Origin: an uncultured Coriobacteriaceae bacterium
GTDB lineage: Bacteria; Actinomycetota; Coriobacteriia; Coriobacteriales; Eggerthellaceae
Reading direction: 5' to 3'
DNA: 25,767 bases
Assembly: GCA_900550385.1 (NCBI GenBank)
Contig: URRZ01000019.1
Coordinates: 1-25,767 of the forward strand
Shown: piece after piece, positions 1-7,557 of the stretch
How positions within the stretch are numbered: the first letter of the stretch is position 1
How the letters are laid out: every line of letters begins with the position of its first letter
Translations under genes and position numbers: made by a program
Notes under the pieces: model-generated
What the model saw: the letters and a program-made list of their open reading frames with translations, nothing else
The model's database searches: none
Told to the model about the DNA's origin: nothing

Positions 1-70
1 AGAAGGGCGTGAAGGGAGCGAAGAGCGTTGCTGCCTAGGCTAGCCCCTTGTCACACAAACTACCGAAGCC

Positions 71-739
71 TCAGAAAAAGTCGAGGAACCCGGACGCAAA
101 TGAATACACGACGATGGGAATGAGCAGCAGGACGAAATTAATCGGCCTGTCGCTGGTGTTGGCATCGATGTCGTAATAGGGAACGATATTGTGGCGAGCC
201 GAGTGAAGCATCGCCTCGGAAATGATCGGCAGCAAGATCATCCCTGCGAGCATCGCTTCTTTCGGAAGGTACATCAGCAGGATGCTCGTTCCGGTTGCCG
301 TCGCCATAAGGGCGGGAAAGCTGCATACGGCGACTCTCAGCCCGATGCGGCTGAACACCAGCACCCACTGTTGCGTGAGGATGCCGGAGAATATGCCCGT
401 CAGGACGCTTCCCGCTATTACGAAGAAGCTGAAGTCATTCTGATAGTCGAAGCCGTTAGTGACAAGAAGCAGCGTTCCGAACGAGAGGCCCAACGGCGTA
501 ACGACCTTCACGGGAACAGAGGTCAGCTGGACGGAGCCTATCTTTTTCGAGAAAGCTATGACGAAAAGCGTCGCCACCATGCAGACGGTGCTCAACGAGT
601 AGGCAGCGCTCATCAAGGAGACGGGCGCAGCGGCTTCGATTCCCGCCGTGTTGGCGTAAAAGGTCAGGTACGTCCACGCAAGCAGCAGTGCCACGCCTGC
701 ATATGCAGGCGGGATCAAACCCGTGCGGCTGCTTTGCAT
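71..739 (-). CDS. Polytopic membrane protein, probable truncated LuxR-type sensor/regulator
   Basis: This 222-residue protein is almost entirely hydrophobic, with about six to seven predicted membrane segments. The first is near residues 10-30 and the last near 201-220. In layout it resembles the N-terminal, MFS-like sensor half of the membrane-bound LuxR regulators abundant in Eggerthellaceae, which usually run to roughly 480 residues and end in a DNA-binding helix-turn-helix. Here the reading frame stops right after a segment beginning PINFVLLLIP, with no C-terminal HTH. None of the three frames downstream on this strand (70 down to 1) stays open far enough to supply one. The gene is divergent from the MFS/amidohydrolase cassette, the usual place for a local regulator. 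It is either a degraded regulator or a short membrane protein of unknown function. The family assignment is inference from residue pattern and context. Confidence 0.6.
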   Translation of the reverse strand: MQSSRTGLIPPAYAGVALLLAWTYLTFYANTAGIEAAAPVSLMSAAYSLSTVCMVATLFVIAFSKKIGSVQLTSVPVKVVTPLGLSFGTLLLVTNGFDYQNDFSFFVIAGSVLTGIFSGILTQQWVLVFSRIGLRVAVCSFPALMATATGTSILLMYLPKEAMLAGMILLPIISEAMLHSARHNIVPYYDIDANTSDRPINFVLLLIPIVVYSFASGFLDFF

Positions 740-754
740 GGACCCTCCTTCTGA

Positions 755-1031
755 TGCCCCTGCCTCCCCTTAGTGCCCCAATTATGGCGGTAAGCCTTGG
801 CAAAAACTTGCGCCGATCAGCCGAACCATATGTTCCTTATGGGATATTCCATAACTTGAATCGGCGAATGGAAAACCGCTTATGGCGGCTCCCATATCCC
901 CGTGAAATCGAAAACCATATCGCCCCATTCGTTTAAGGAGGGGCGCCTGCGCCTTCGTGCTCGTAGCCTTTGATCCGGCGTAAAGGAGCCGGACGAAAGG
1001 GAGTCCGGCACGATGAGAAAGGTGCAGAGCA
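755..1031. promoter_or_regulatory. Divergent intergenic region with two TATGG-N6-CCATA dyads
   Basis: The gap between the divergent membrane gene and the first MFS gene holds two inverted repeats of identical architecture. At 838-853 TATGG and CCATA are separated by GATATT, and the arms extend one base outward to TTATGG/CCATAA at 837-854. At 881-896 the same arms are separated by CGGCTC. Their centres are 43 bp apart, close to four helical turns, which suits cooperative binding of a dimeric regulator. Isolated half-sites occur at 782-787 (TTATGG), 825-830 and 915-920 (CCATAT). No convincing -35/-10 pair with 17-bp spacing was found. The role as operator is inferred from symmetry, spacing and location only. 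Confidence 0.5.
974..1009 (+). promoter_or_regulatory. Mutually exclusive leader hairpins before the first MFS gene
   Basis: The segment TCCGGC at 974-979 can pair with GCCGGA at 988-993. The same middle segment, read as GCCGGAC at 988-994, can instead pair with GTCCGGC at 1003-1009. Both loops are 8 nt and contain purine-rich Shine-Dalgarno-like bases (GTAAAGGA and GAAAGGGA). The second hairpin ends 22 nt before the MFS start codon. The two folds exclude each other, as in attenuators or translational switches. Function is inferred. Confidence 0.35.
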
Positions 1032-2264
1032 ATGACTACTGCAGAAAGCATGTCGAAGGGGAGGCTGTTCCTTGCGCTATTGGCCTTGTTCCTTTCGTCC
1101 ATGTGCACGCTGGGCGACTTGGTTATCAGCCCGATCACCGCGAACCTCTATGAAGTGTTCGCCGATGCCCCCGAGGCGCTTATCAACTTCGGCGTCACCG
1201 GCCCCGCGCTGGTGGGCCTGCCGTTCGGCATCCTCGCCGGCGTGCTGTGCGACCGCATGAACAAGAAGTGGGTCATGGTGATCGGCTTCGCCATCTTCAC
1301 GGTGAGCGCTGTGTTCGGCGCGGTTGACAACATCTACTTGTTCGTCACGCTGCGTTGCTTGGCTACCGGCGTGGGTTGGGGCGTCACCAACACCGCGGCG
1401 TTGTCCATCTTGGCAGAGCTGTTCACCGATGAGGATGAGCATGGCAAGTATGTCGGTTGGTACAACTCCGTGATGTCCATCATGGGCGCGCTGATGGCCG
1501 CCATCGCCGGTGTGCTGGCTGTGTCCGCATGGCAGGACGCCTTCTATACCTACCTGATCGCGGTTCCCGTGCTCGTCATGCTGATCATCTTCCTGCCGAA
1601 CTTCGATGGCTACAAGAACCACGGCCAGGCTACTCCCGAGGCTGAGGCGAGCGTGCGCACCGCTCCGGTGAAGCCCGGTTGGTGGAAGGCCACCATTCCT
1701 CTGGCGATCCAGGTGTTCTTCATTGCCATCTGCTACTTCGTGATGCTGTACATGATCGCGCTGTACGTCACCGATGCCGGCGTGGGCGACGAGGCCTTCA
1801 TCGGAATGCTGTCGTCTGTTTCGACCATCTGCTGCGCCATCACCTCTGTCCTGTTCGGCTTCTTCTACAAGAAGATGAAGAACTTCGTGTACGTGCCCAC
1901 CATGATCATCCTCGGCCTCACCTTCTTCTGCATGGGCTTCTTCCCCAGCACGATCATGACGGTGGTCTGCGTTGCCATCAGCGGTTTGATGTGGCCCTTC
2001 TACTTCTGCTACTTCTACGTCCGCGTCGCCGAGCTGGTGCCTGCTGCCAAGGTTGGTACGGCAACCTCCATCGTTGCGTTCGCTGACGGCCTTGCGGCTG
2101 CTGGCAGCTCCTACCTGCTGACCGGTTTGATGGGCTCCATGGGCGCCACCTCCGTGGAGGTTTGGCCGATCTTCGGCGGCGTGATCATCATCACGGTCAT
2201 CGTGTCGCTGGTGTGGGTTGCGGCGACTCGCAAGAAGGCTGCTCCCGCTCAGTCCGAGAACTAA
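1032..2264 (+). CDS. MFS transporter (first paralogue)
   Basis: This is a 410-residue major facilitator superfamily permease of the inner membrane with about 12 hydrophobic segments. The MFS motif-A loop between helices 2 and 3 is visible at about residues 67-82 (GILAGVLCDRMNKKWV, with Asp74). AAAGG at 1018-1022 lies 9 nt before the ATG, and the N-terminus MTTAESMSKGRLF aligns without gaps to MVAASEMPKGRLF of the second MFS protein at 5868, which supports this start. It is followed by two paralogous amidohydrolases, so it probably imports their substrate or exports a product. The substrate cannot be read from the sequence. An overlapping ATG at 1013 in another frame also has a good Shine-Dalgarno, but it would give only a short peptide. 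Confidence 0.92.
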   Translation: MTTAESMSKGRLFLALLALFLSSMCTLGDLVISPITANLYEVFADAPEALINFGVTGPALVGLPFGILAGVLCDRMNKKWVMVIGFAIFTVSAVFGAVDNIYLFVTLRCLATGVGWGVTNTAALSILAELFTDEDEHGKYVGWYNSVMSIMGALMAAIAGVLAVSAWQDAFYTYLIAVPVLVMLIIFLPNFDGYKNHGQATPEAEASVRTAPVKPGWWKATIPLAIQVFFIAICYFVMLYMIALYVTDAGVGDEAFIGMLSSVSTICCAITSVLFGFFYKKMKNFVYVPTMIILGLTFFCMGFFPSTIMTVVCVAISGLMWPFYFCYFYVRVAELVPAAKVGTATSIVAFADGLAAAGSSYLLTGLMGSMGATSVEVWPIFGGVIIITVIVSLVWVAATRKKAAPAQSEN

Positions 2265-2451
2265 CGCAAACGGCTAGCCTTTAACAACTCCGAGCCGCAC
2301 CATCCCTCCATCCAGCGGCTCGGATCCCCCTGAAGCCAGGCGCCCTCAGCTGCAAGGCCGCTGAGGGCGTCGGTGCATCGGCCCGATCGGACGGTGCCGA
2401 AAAACCCCGCGCCCCCCTCCACGCGGGAACCGTCAAGTGAAAGGAATGGAA
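2265..2451. other. Intergenic region with two strong hairpins, MFS to first amidohydrolase
   Basis: Two perfect inverted repeats sit in this gap. CCGAGCCGC at 2290-2298 pairs with GCGGCTCGG at 2315-2323 across a 14-nt loop. CGCCCTCAGC at 2341-2350 pairs with GCTGAGGGCG at 2360-2369 across a 9-nt loop. Neither is followed by a T-run, so they are not canonical intrinsic terminators. They may be mRNA processing or stabilising structures that let the two genes be expressed at different levels, or Rho-linked termination sites. Confidence 0.45.
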
Positions 2452-4089
2452 ATGTCCGAACATGCTGACGTGATCATCAAAGGCTCCGCCATCTTCACGG
2501 CGGAGACGCTCGAGGCCATCGAAGGCGCCGTGGTCATCCGCGGCAAGGAGATCGTCGCCGTGGTGCCCATGGCGGAGATCGACCAATACGTCGGCCCCGA
2601 CACCACGGTGTACAACGCGGGCGACCGCCTGGTGTGCCCGGGCTTCAACGACGCCCACACGCACTTCATCCAGAACGGCGTGATGAAGGATGCCGATTTC
2701 ACGCTGAACCTGGGCGGCCTCACCACCAAGGAAGAGGTGTGCGCCAAGATCAAGGAGTTCGCCGACGCCCACCCCGAGAACAAGTGGATCATCGGCTGCG
2801 ACTTCAATTTCGACGGTTGGGAGGGCGGCGAGAAGCCCACGAAGCAGATCCTCGACGAGCTGGTGCCCGACCGCCCCGCCTACATCGCCTCGTGGGACAT
2901 GCACTGCGGCTGGACCAACAGCCTTGGCTTGGAGGCCGTGGGCTACACCGACGAGACCCCCGATCCCGAGGGCGCGTGGCTCGGCCGCGACGAGGAAGGC
3001 CATCTGACCGGTCTCAACTACGAGCCCGCCGCCAACGATCCCATTTGGGGCAAGGGCAACATCTCGGCTGACATGGATCGCGCCCTGGGCACGGTCATCC
3101 GCGAGGCGCTGTCTTACGGCGTGACCGCCACCGGCAACGTCTACCCCTACGGCGGCATCGATGAAGAGGACTCCATCGGCGTGTTCCAGCAGTTCGAGCG
3201 CGAGGGCAAGCTGCCCATCCGCGTGAGCTGCTTCCTGAAGATGGAGCCTGGCCTGGCCAACCCGAAGAAGTTCCAGCCCATCCTGAACAGCGAGCACCTG
3301 CGCTTCGCCGGCCTGAAGCAGCTGACCGACGGCATCAGCGAAGGCCACACCGCCTACCAGACCGAGCCCTACGCCGATGACGGCTCCACCTGCCGTCCCA
3401 CCATTGAGTACGACGACCTGTACGCGATGATCGAGGAGGCCGACGCGAACGGTTGGAGCGTTCGCCTGCACTGCATCGGCAACGCCGCGGTCAAGCAGGC
3501 GCTGGACGCCTTCGAGGCCGTGCAGAAGAAGAACGGCAGCAAGAATATGCACAACGGCATCGAGCACATCGAAAGCTGCTGCCCGGAGGACATCGAGCGT
3601 TTCGCCAAGCTGGGCGTGGTCGCTTCGATGCAGCCGGTTCATGCCGTGCTGAACATCGACGGCTATCCGGTGCTGCTGGGCGAGAAGTGGCGCCCCTACA
3701 TGTGGCCCATCAAGTCGCTCATCGACGCGGGCGCCATCCTGGCGTTCGGCACCGACGCTCCCGTGTGGAACCTCAACCCCATGGAGAGCATCTACGCCGC
3801 CATCACGCGCCAGCAGCCGTGGGACGGCTATCCCGAGGGCGGCTTCGTCCCGGAGCAGCGCATCTCGGTGGCGCAGGCCATTCAGGGCTACACCTTCGGC
3901 GCCGCCTACCTGGAGAACTTCGAGGATCGCATCGGCACGCTTTCCGCCGGCAAGCTGGCCGACGTGGTCATCATGGACCGCAACCTGCTCGAGTCCACGC
4001 CCGAGGAGATCCTGAAGGCGAAGGCCCTGTACACGTTCATCGACGGCAAGCCCGTCTACCAGGCCGAAGGCGCCGATCTGGCTGAGTAA
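2452..4089 (+). CDS. Amidohydrolase family 3 (YtcJ-like) metal-dependent hydrolase, first paralogue
   Basis: This 545-residue enzyme is of the amidohydrolase superfamily, Amidohydro_3/YtcJ type. Family members hydrolyse amide, formamide or related C-N bonds with one or two divalent metals; the substrate here is unknown. Visible elements in order are the N-terminal beta-sandwich (1-60), the metal-binding His69-Thr-His71 in FNDAHTHF, Lys289 in GLKQLTDG (the position of the family's conserved KxxxDG motif), His340 in RLHCIGN, His372 in GIEHIE, and the catalytic Asp435 in AFGTDAP. There is no signal peptide, so it is cytoplasmic. I chose the ATG at 2452 over the in-frame GTG at 2437 because AAGGA at 2441-2445 is spaced 6 nt from it, and because it gives exactly the length and N-terminus (MSEHADV) of the second paralogue (MSEYADV). 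It is flanked by MFS genes. Confidence 0.93.
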   Translation: MSEHADVIIKGSAIFTAETLEAIEGAVVIRGKEIVAVVPMAEIDQYVGPDTTVYNAGDRLVCPGFNDAHTHFIQNGVMKDADFTLNLGGLTTKEEVCAKIKEFADAHPENKWIIGCDFNFDGWEGGEKPTKQILDELVPDRPAYIASWDMHCGWTNSLGLEAVGYTDETPDPEGAWLGRDEEGHLTGLNYEPAANDPIWGKGNISADMDRALGTVIREALSYGVTATGNVYPYGGIDEEDSIGVFQQFEREGKLPIRVSCFLKMEPGLANPKKFQPILNSEHLRFAGLKQLTDGISEGHTAYQTEPYADDGSTCRPTIEYDDLYAMIEEADANGWSVRLHCIGNAAVKQALDAFEAVQKKNGSKNMHNGIEHIESCCPEDIERFAKLGVVASMQPVHAVLNIDGYPVLLGEKWRPYMWPIKSLIDAGAILAFGTDAPVWNLNPMESIYAAITRQQPWDGYPEGGFVPEQRISVAQAIQGYTFGAAYLENFEDRIGTLSAGKLADVVIMDRNLLESTPEEILKAKALYTFIDGKPVYQAEGADLAE

Positions 4090-4137
4090 CCCGTCGTGAT
4101 CCGGCTTTCGCCGGCACAAGGACGGCATCAGTTCTCC

Positions 4138-4180
4138 CGAGGCCTTGGCGACAGCTTCGCCGAGGCCTCGTTGTTCTTTC
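4138..4180 (+). terminator. Terminator-like hairpin between the two amidohydrolase genes
   Basis: CGAGGCCTTGGCGA at 4138-4151 pairs with TCGCCGAGGCCTCG at 4157-4170, with one T/G position and a 5-nt loop. The T-rich TTGTTCTTTC follows at 4171-4180. This fits a Rho-independent terminator or attenuator. It ends only 4 nt before the AAAGGA ribosome-binding site of the next gene, so it could also lower translation of the second amidohydrolase. Confidence 0.6.
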
Positions 4181-4196
4181 GCGAAAGGATTTCGAA

Positions 4197-5834
4197 ATGT
4201 CCGAATACGCAGACGTGGTCATCAAGAGCTCGACCATCTTCACGGCGGAAACGCTGGACACCATAGAAGGAGCCGTGGTCATCCGCGGCAAGGAGATCGT
4301 GGATGTGGTTTCGGCGGAAGAGGCGGAAGGGTTCGTCGGGCCCGACACCGTGGTGTACGAAGCGGGCGATCGCCTGGTGCTGCCCGGCTTCAACGATTCG
4401 CATACCCACTTCATCCACCACGGCGTGCTAACCGACGAGGACTATACGCTCAACCTCGAGGGCATCACCTCCAAAGAAGAGGTGTGTGACAAGATCGCGG
4501 CCTTCGCGAAGGCGCATCCCGATAGCAAGTGGATCGCAGCCCGCGGGTTCAACTACGACAGCTGGGAAGGCGGAGAGCAGCCCACCAAGGAGATTCTCGA
4601 CGAGCTGGTGCCCGACCGCCCCGCCTACATCGCTTCGTGGGACGGCCATGTGGGCTGGGTGAACAGCCGAGGGCTGGAAGCCGCCGGCTACACGCCGAGC
4701 ACGCCCGACCCCGGCAGCGCCTGGATCGGCCGCAACGATGACGGCAGCCTCACCGGGCTGGTGTACGAGCCCGACGCGTGCGACCCCGTTTGGGGCATGG
4801 CGAACCTCGCCGCCGACATGGATCGCGCGTTGGGGTCGACCATTCGCGAGGCCATCTCCAACGGCGTGACCGCCACGGGCAACGTGTATCCCTATGGCGG
4901 CATCCCCGAAGACGATTATCTGGGCGTGCTCCAGCAGTTCGAACGCGAGGGCAAGCTGCCCATCCGCGTGAGCTGCTTCCTCAAGCTCGAGGAAGGCATG
5001 CAAAACGCCAAGAAGTTCGAGAAGATCCTCGCCAGCGAGCATCTGCGTTTCGGCGGGCTGAAGCAGCTGACCGACGGCGTGAGCGAGGCGCACACCGCCT
5101 ACCAGACCGAGCCTTACGCCGATGACGGGTCAACGTGCGCGCCCACCATCGGCTATGACGAGCTGTGCAAACTGGTTGGGGAGGCCAATTCCTGCGGCTA
5201 CAGCGTCCGCCTGCACTGCATCGGCAACGGAGCGGTGAAGCAGGCGCTCGACGTGTACGAGGCAGTTGGGAGGAAAATCGGATTCAAGGGGATCCGCAAC
5301 GCCATCGAGCACATCGAGACCTGCTGCCCCGAGGACATCGAGCGTTTCGCCAAACTGGGCGTTCTGCCTGCCATGCAGCCGGTTCACGCCGTTTTGAACG
5401 TGGACGGCTATCCGGAGATCCTAGGTGAGAAGTGGCGCCCCTGCATGTGGCCCATAAAGTCGCTCGTCGACGCTGGAGCCATCGTGTCATTCGGCACCGA
5501 CGCTCCTGTGTGGCAGTTAAACCCCATGGAGGGCGTTTACGCCGCCATCACCCGCCAGCAGCCGTGGGACGGCTATCCCGAGGGCGGCTTCGTCCCCGAG
5601 CAGCGCGTCACGCTGGCTCAGGCGCTTCAGGCCTACACCTACGGTTCCGCCTACGTGGAGAACTTCGAGGATCGCATCGGCACGCTGCGTTCCGGCAAGC
5701 TGGCCGACGTGGTCATCATGGATCGAAATCTGTTCGCAGCCACGCCCGAGGGGATTCTCCAGGCGAAACCGCTCTACACGTTCATCGACGGCAAGCCCGT
5801 CTATCAGGCAGATGGGGTCGACTTGGCGCATTAG
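4197..5834 (+). CDS. Amidohydrolase family 3 (YtcJ-like) metal-dependent hydrolase, second paralogue
   Basis: This 545-residue protein is co-linear with the preceding amidohydrolase and, by eye, about three-quarters identical. It keeps all recognisable metal and catalytic positions: His69/His71 in FNDSHTHF, Lys289 in GLKQLTDG, His340 in RLHCIGN, His372 in AIEHIE, and Asp435 in SFGTDAP. AAAGGA lies 7 nt before the ATG. The paralogues differ most at residues 37-50, 110-120 and 355-368, and around the metal site (AHTHFIQNG versus SHTHFIHHG), so they may differ in substrate range. It is cytoplasmic with no signal peptide. The next gene, a second MFS transporter, starts 33 bp downstream and is probably co-transcribed. 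It probably arose by tandem duplication; the substrate is unknown. Confidence 0.93.
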   Translation: MSEYADVVIKSSTIFTAETLDTIEGAVVIRGKEIVDVVSAEEAEGFVGPDTVVYEAGDRLVLPGFNDSHTHFIHHGVLTDEDYTLNLEGITSKEEVCDKIAAFAKAHPDSKWIAARGFNYDSWEGGEQPTKEILDELVPDRPAYIASWDGHVGWVNSRGLEAAGYTPSTPDPGSAWIGRNDDGSLTGLVYEPDACDPVWGMANLAADMDRALGSTIREAISNGVTATGNVYPYGGIPEDDYLGVLQQFEREGKLPIRVSCFLKLEEGMQNAKKFEKILASEHLRFGGLKQLTDGVSEAHTAYQTEPYADDGSTCAPTIGYDELCKLVGEANSCGYSVRLHCIGNGAVKQALDVYEAVGRKIGFKGIRNAIEHIETCCPEDIERFAKLGVLPAMQPVHAVLNVDGYPEILGEKWRPCMWPIKSLVDAGAIVSFGTDAPVWQLNPMEGVYAAITRQQPWDGYPEGGFVPEQRVTLAQALQAYTYGSAYVENFEDRIGTLRSGKLADVVIMDRNLFAATPEGILQAKPLYTFIDGKPVYQADGVDLAH

Positions 5835-5867
5835 CGCTGCCCGATCAGGAGGGGAAGGTGATGCGGC

Positions 5868-7073
5868 ATGGTCGCTGCAAGCGAGATGCCCAAAGGAAGG
5901 CTGTTCGTTGCGCTCACGGCGCTGTTCCTGTCGTCGATGTGCACGATGGGCGATCTGGTTATCAGCCCGATCGCGGCGAATCTGTACGAGGTGTTCGCCG
6001 ACGCGCCCGAGGCGCTCGTCAACTTCGGCATCACCGGCCCCGCTTTGGTGGGTCTGCCGTTCGGTGTCCTCGCCGGGTTCCTGTGCGACCGCTTCGATAA
6101 GAAGTGGGTCATGGTGATGGGTTTCGCCATCTTCACGGTGAGCGCCTGTTTGGGAGCGGTGGAGAACATCTACCTGTTCGTGACGCTTCGTTGCCTGGCC
6201 ACCGGCGTGGGCTGGGGCATCACCAACACCGCCGCTTTGTCGATCCTCGCCGACTTGTACACCGATGCCGACGAGCATAGCAAGTACGTGGGGTGGTACA
6301 ACTCCGCCATGTCGGTGCTGGGATCCATCATGGCCGCCGTGTCGGGCGTGTTGGCGGTGAGCGCATGGCAGGATGCCTTCTACGCCTACGTCCTGTCCGT
6401 CCCGGTGCTCATCCTGCTGGCGATCTTCCTGCCCAGCCTGCCGGCCGACCATCATACGGAGAGCCTGCAAGGGGAATCCGGCCGCCTGGCGGTGCGACCC
6501 GGTTGGTGGAAAAGCCTCATCCCGCTGGTGGTGCAGGTGTTCTTCGTCGCCATCTGCTACTACGTGCTGCTTTACATGGGCGCGCTCTACGCCACCGACG
6601 CCCAGGTGGGCGACCAGGCGTTCATCGGCATGATGTCGTCGGTGGCCACCATCGCCAGCGCCGTGGGATCGCTGGTGTTCGGGTTCGCCTACAAGCGTAT
6701 GAAGAAGCTCGTGTACCTGCCCTCGCTGGTGGTTATGGGCGTGTGCTACCTGGCCATGTCGGCCGTTCAAACGCCGGTCGTCACCATGGCGTGCGTTGCC
6801 ATCTGCGGTTTCGCGTGGCCGTTCTACTTCTGCTTCTTCTACGTGCACTGCACCGAGCTAGTGGCGCCTTCCAAGGCGGGCACCGCCACATCGTTCGTGG
6901 CGTTCGCCAACGGCCTGGCGGCTACGGGAAGCTCGTACCTTCTCACCGGCCTTATCGGCCTCACCGGCGGCAATGCGGTCACCGTGTGGCCCGCGTTCGG
7001 CGTGGCGTTCCTGGTCATAGCCGCCGTTTCGCTTGTGGCCGTCGTGCTATACGGCAAGCGCCAGCGCGCATAA
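5868..7073 (+). CDS. MFS transporter (second paralogue)
   Basis: This 401-residue major facilitator permease is clearly paralogous to the product of 1032-2264. The N-terminus, the motif-A loop (GVLAGFLCDRFDKKWVMV, around residues 67-84) and the long TGVGWGxTNTAALSILA segment are shared almost word for word. The copies diverge in the central cytoplasmic loop (around 190-210) and at the C-terminus. AGGAGGGG at 5848-5855 lies 12 nt upstream of the ATG. The overlapping ATG at 5861 is in another frame and would give an unrelated short product. It lies 33 bp after the second amidohydrolase, so the cassette reads MFS-hydrolase-hydrolase-MFS. One paralogue may import substrate and the other export product, or each may serve its adjacent hydrolase. 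This division of labour is inference. Confidence 0.92.
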   Translation: MVAASEMPKGRLFVALTALFLSSMCTMGDLVISPIAANLYEVFADAPEALVNFGITGPALVGLPFGVLAGFLCDRFDKKWVMVMGFAIFTVSACLGAVENIYLFVTLRCLATGVGWGITNTAALSILADLYTDADEHSKYVGWYNSAMSVLGSIMAAVSGVLAVSAWQDAFYAYVLSVPVLILLAIFLPSLPADHHTESLQGESGRLAVRPGWWKSLIPLVVQVFFVAICYYVLLYMGALYATDAQVGDQAFIGMMSSVATIASAVGSLVFGFAYKRMKKLVYLPSLVVMGVCYLAMSAVQTPVVTMACVAICGFAWPFYFCFFYVHCTELVAPSKAGTATSFVAFANGLAATGSSYLLTGLIGLTGGNAVTVWPAFGVAFLVIAAVSLVAVVLYGKRQRA

Positions 7074-7084
7074 GCGAGCCCGCA

Positions 7085-7117
7085 AAGGTGAAAAAGGGAC
7101 AGTCACTTTTTCACCTT
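7085..7117. repeat. REP-like hairpin with GAAAAAGGGAC core, copy 1
   Basis: AAGGTGAAAAAG at 7085-7096 pairs perfectly with CTTTTTCACCTT at 7106-7117 around the 9-nt loop GGACAGTCA. The core GAAAAAGGGAC followed by a T5 tract also occurs in a second hairpin at 23576-23606. The sequence looks like a dispersed extragenic palindrome of the kind mobilised by RAYT-type transposases. No transposase is present in this window. Confidence 0.5.
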
Positions 7118-7126
7118 GAAAGCAGG

Positions 7127-7160
7127 GGACGCCGCTCGGGATCGTGCCCGGGCGGCGTCC
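7127..7160. terminator. Hairpin between convergent genes, possible bidirectional terminator
   Basis: GGACGCCGCTCGGG at 7127-7140 pairs with CCCGGGCGGCGTCC at 7147-7160, with one T/G position and a 6-nt loop. It lies between the second MFS gene (plus) and the NifX-like gene (minus). No T-run follows on either strand, so termination is plausible but not proven. Confidence 0.4.
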
Positions 7161-7182
7161 TCGCGTTAAAGGAGATGCGCGC

Positions 7183-7557
7183 TTAGTGGTGGCAGGCCTC
7201 GTTGGCGGTCATGTGGGGAAGCGTGCCTGCCGCCGCCAGCTTGGCCACGTCGCCCACGCCGGGGGTGACGTTGTCGAACAGCACGTCGATGCCCGCGTTG
7301 GCGAAGCCCATCATCGGGCGCATGCCCATGCCCGCCGCGACGATGGCGGTGGCGCCGGCGTCGGACAGCAGCCCCACCGGGCGCAGGCAGCCGCCTTCCT
7401 CGTGGGGCGGGTTCTGGATGATGGACACCTCTCCCAGCTCGCCGTCGACGATGTCGATCAGCGTGAAGCAGTCGCAGTGGCCGAAACGCCCCGAGCGCTC
7501 GGAATCGAGGCCGCCTTCGCCCATCGTGGGCACGGCCAGCTTCATCGTTTCTGCCAT
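7183..7557 (-). CDS. NifX/NifB-type dinitrogenase iron-molybdenum cofactor domain protein
   Basis: This is a 124-residue cytoplasmic protein matching the Nitro_FeMo-Co (NifX/NifY/NafY, NifB C-terminal) fold. The sequence opens MAETMKLAVPTMG, has the characteristic RFGHCDCFTLIDI segment near residues 24-36, the GATAIVAAGMG stretch in the middle, and ends in a short Cys-His-His tail. Members bind iron-sulfur or FeMo-type clusters, and many non-nitrogen-fixing bacteria carry them with unknown roles. The open frame extends to an ATG at 7671, but that codon lies inside the promoter -10 element. The ATG at 7557 instead has GAGGAG just upstream, so I place the start there. No nif genes are nearby. 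A role in metal-cluster handling is a family inference. Confidence 0.82.
   Translation of the reverse strand: MAETMKLAVPTMGEGGLDSERSGRFGHCDCFTLIDIVDGELGEVSIIQNPPHEEGGCLRPVGLLSDAGATAIVAAGMGMRPMMGFANAGIDVLFDNVTPGVGDVAKLAAAGTLPHMTANEACHH

Noticed and set aside
1..38. Possible tail of a plus-strand gene (frame ending KGVKGAKSVAA)
   Set aside because: Only about a dozen codons are visible and nothing identifies a product.
1013..1150. Overlapping small frame starting ATG at 1013 with a good ribosome-binding site
   Set aside because: It runs out of frame into the MFS gene and encodes no recognisable peptide; the MFS start at 1032 has its own AAAGG and a conserved N-terminus.
2281..4128. Long minus-strand open frame opposite the first amidohydrolase
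   Set aside because: Mirror of a strongly coding GC-rich gene; its translation is low-complexity and matches no family, while the plus strand encodes a full enzyme with motifs.
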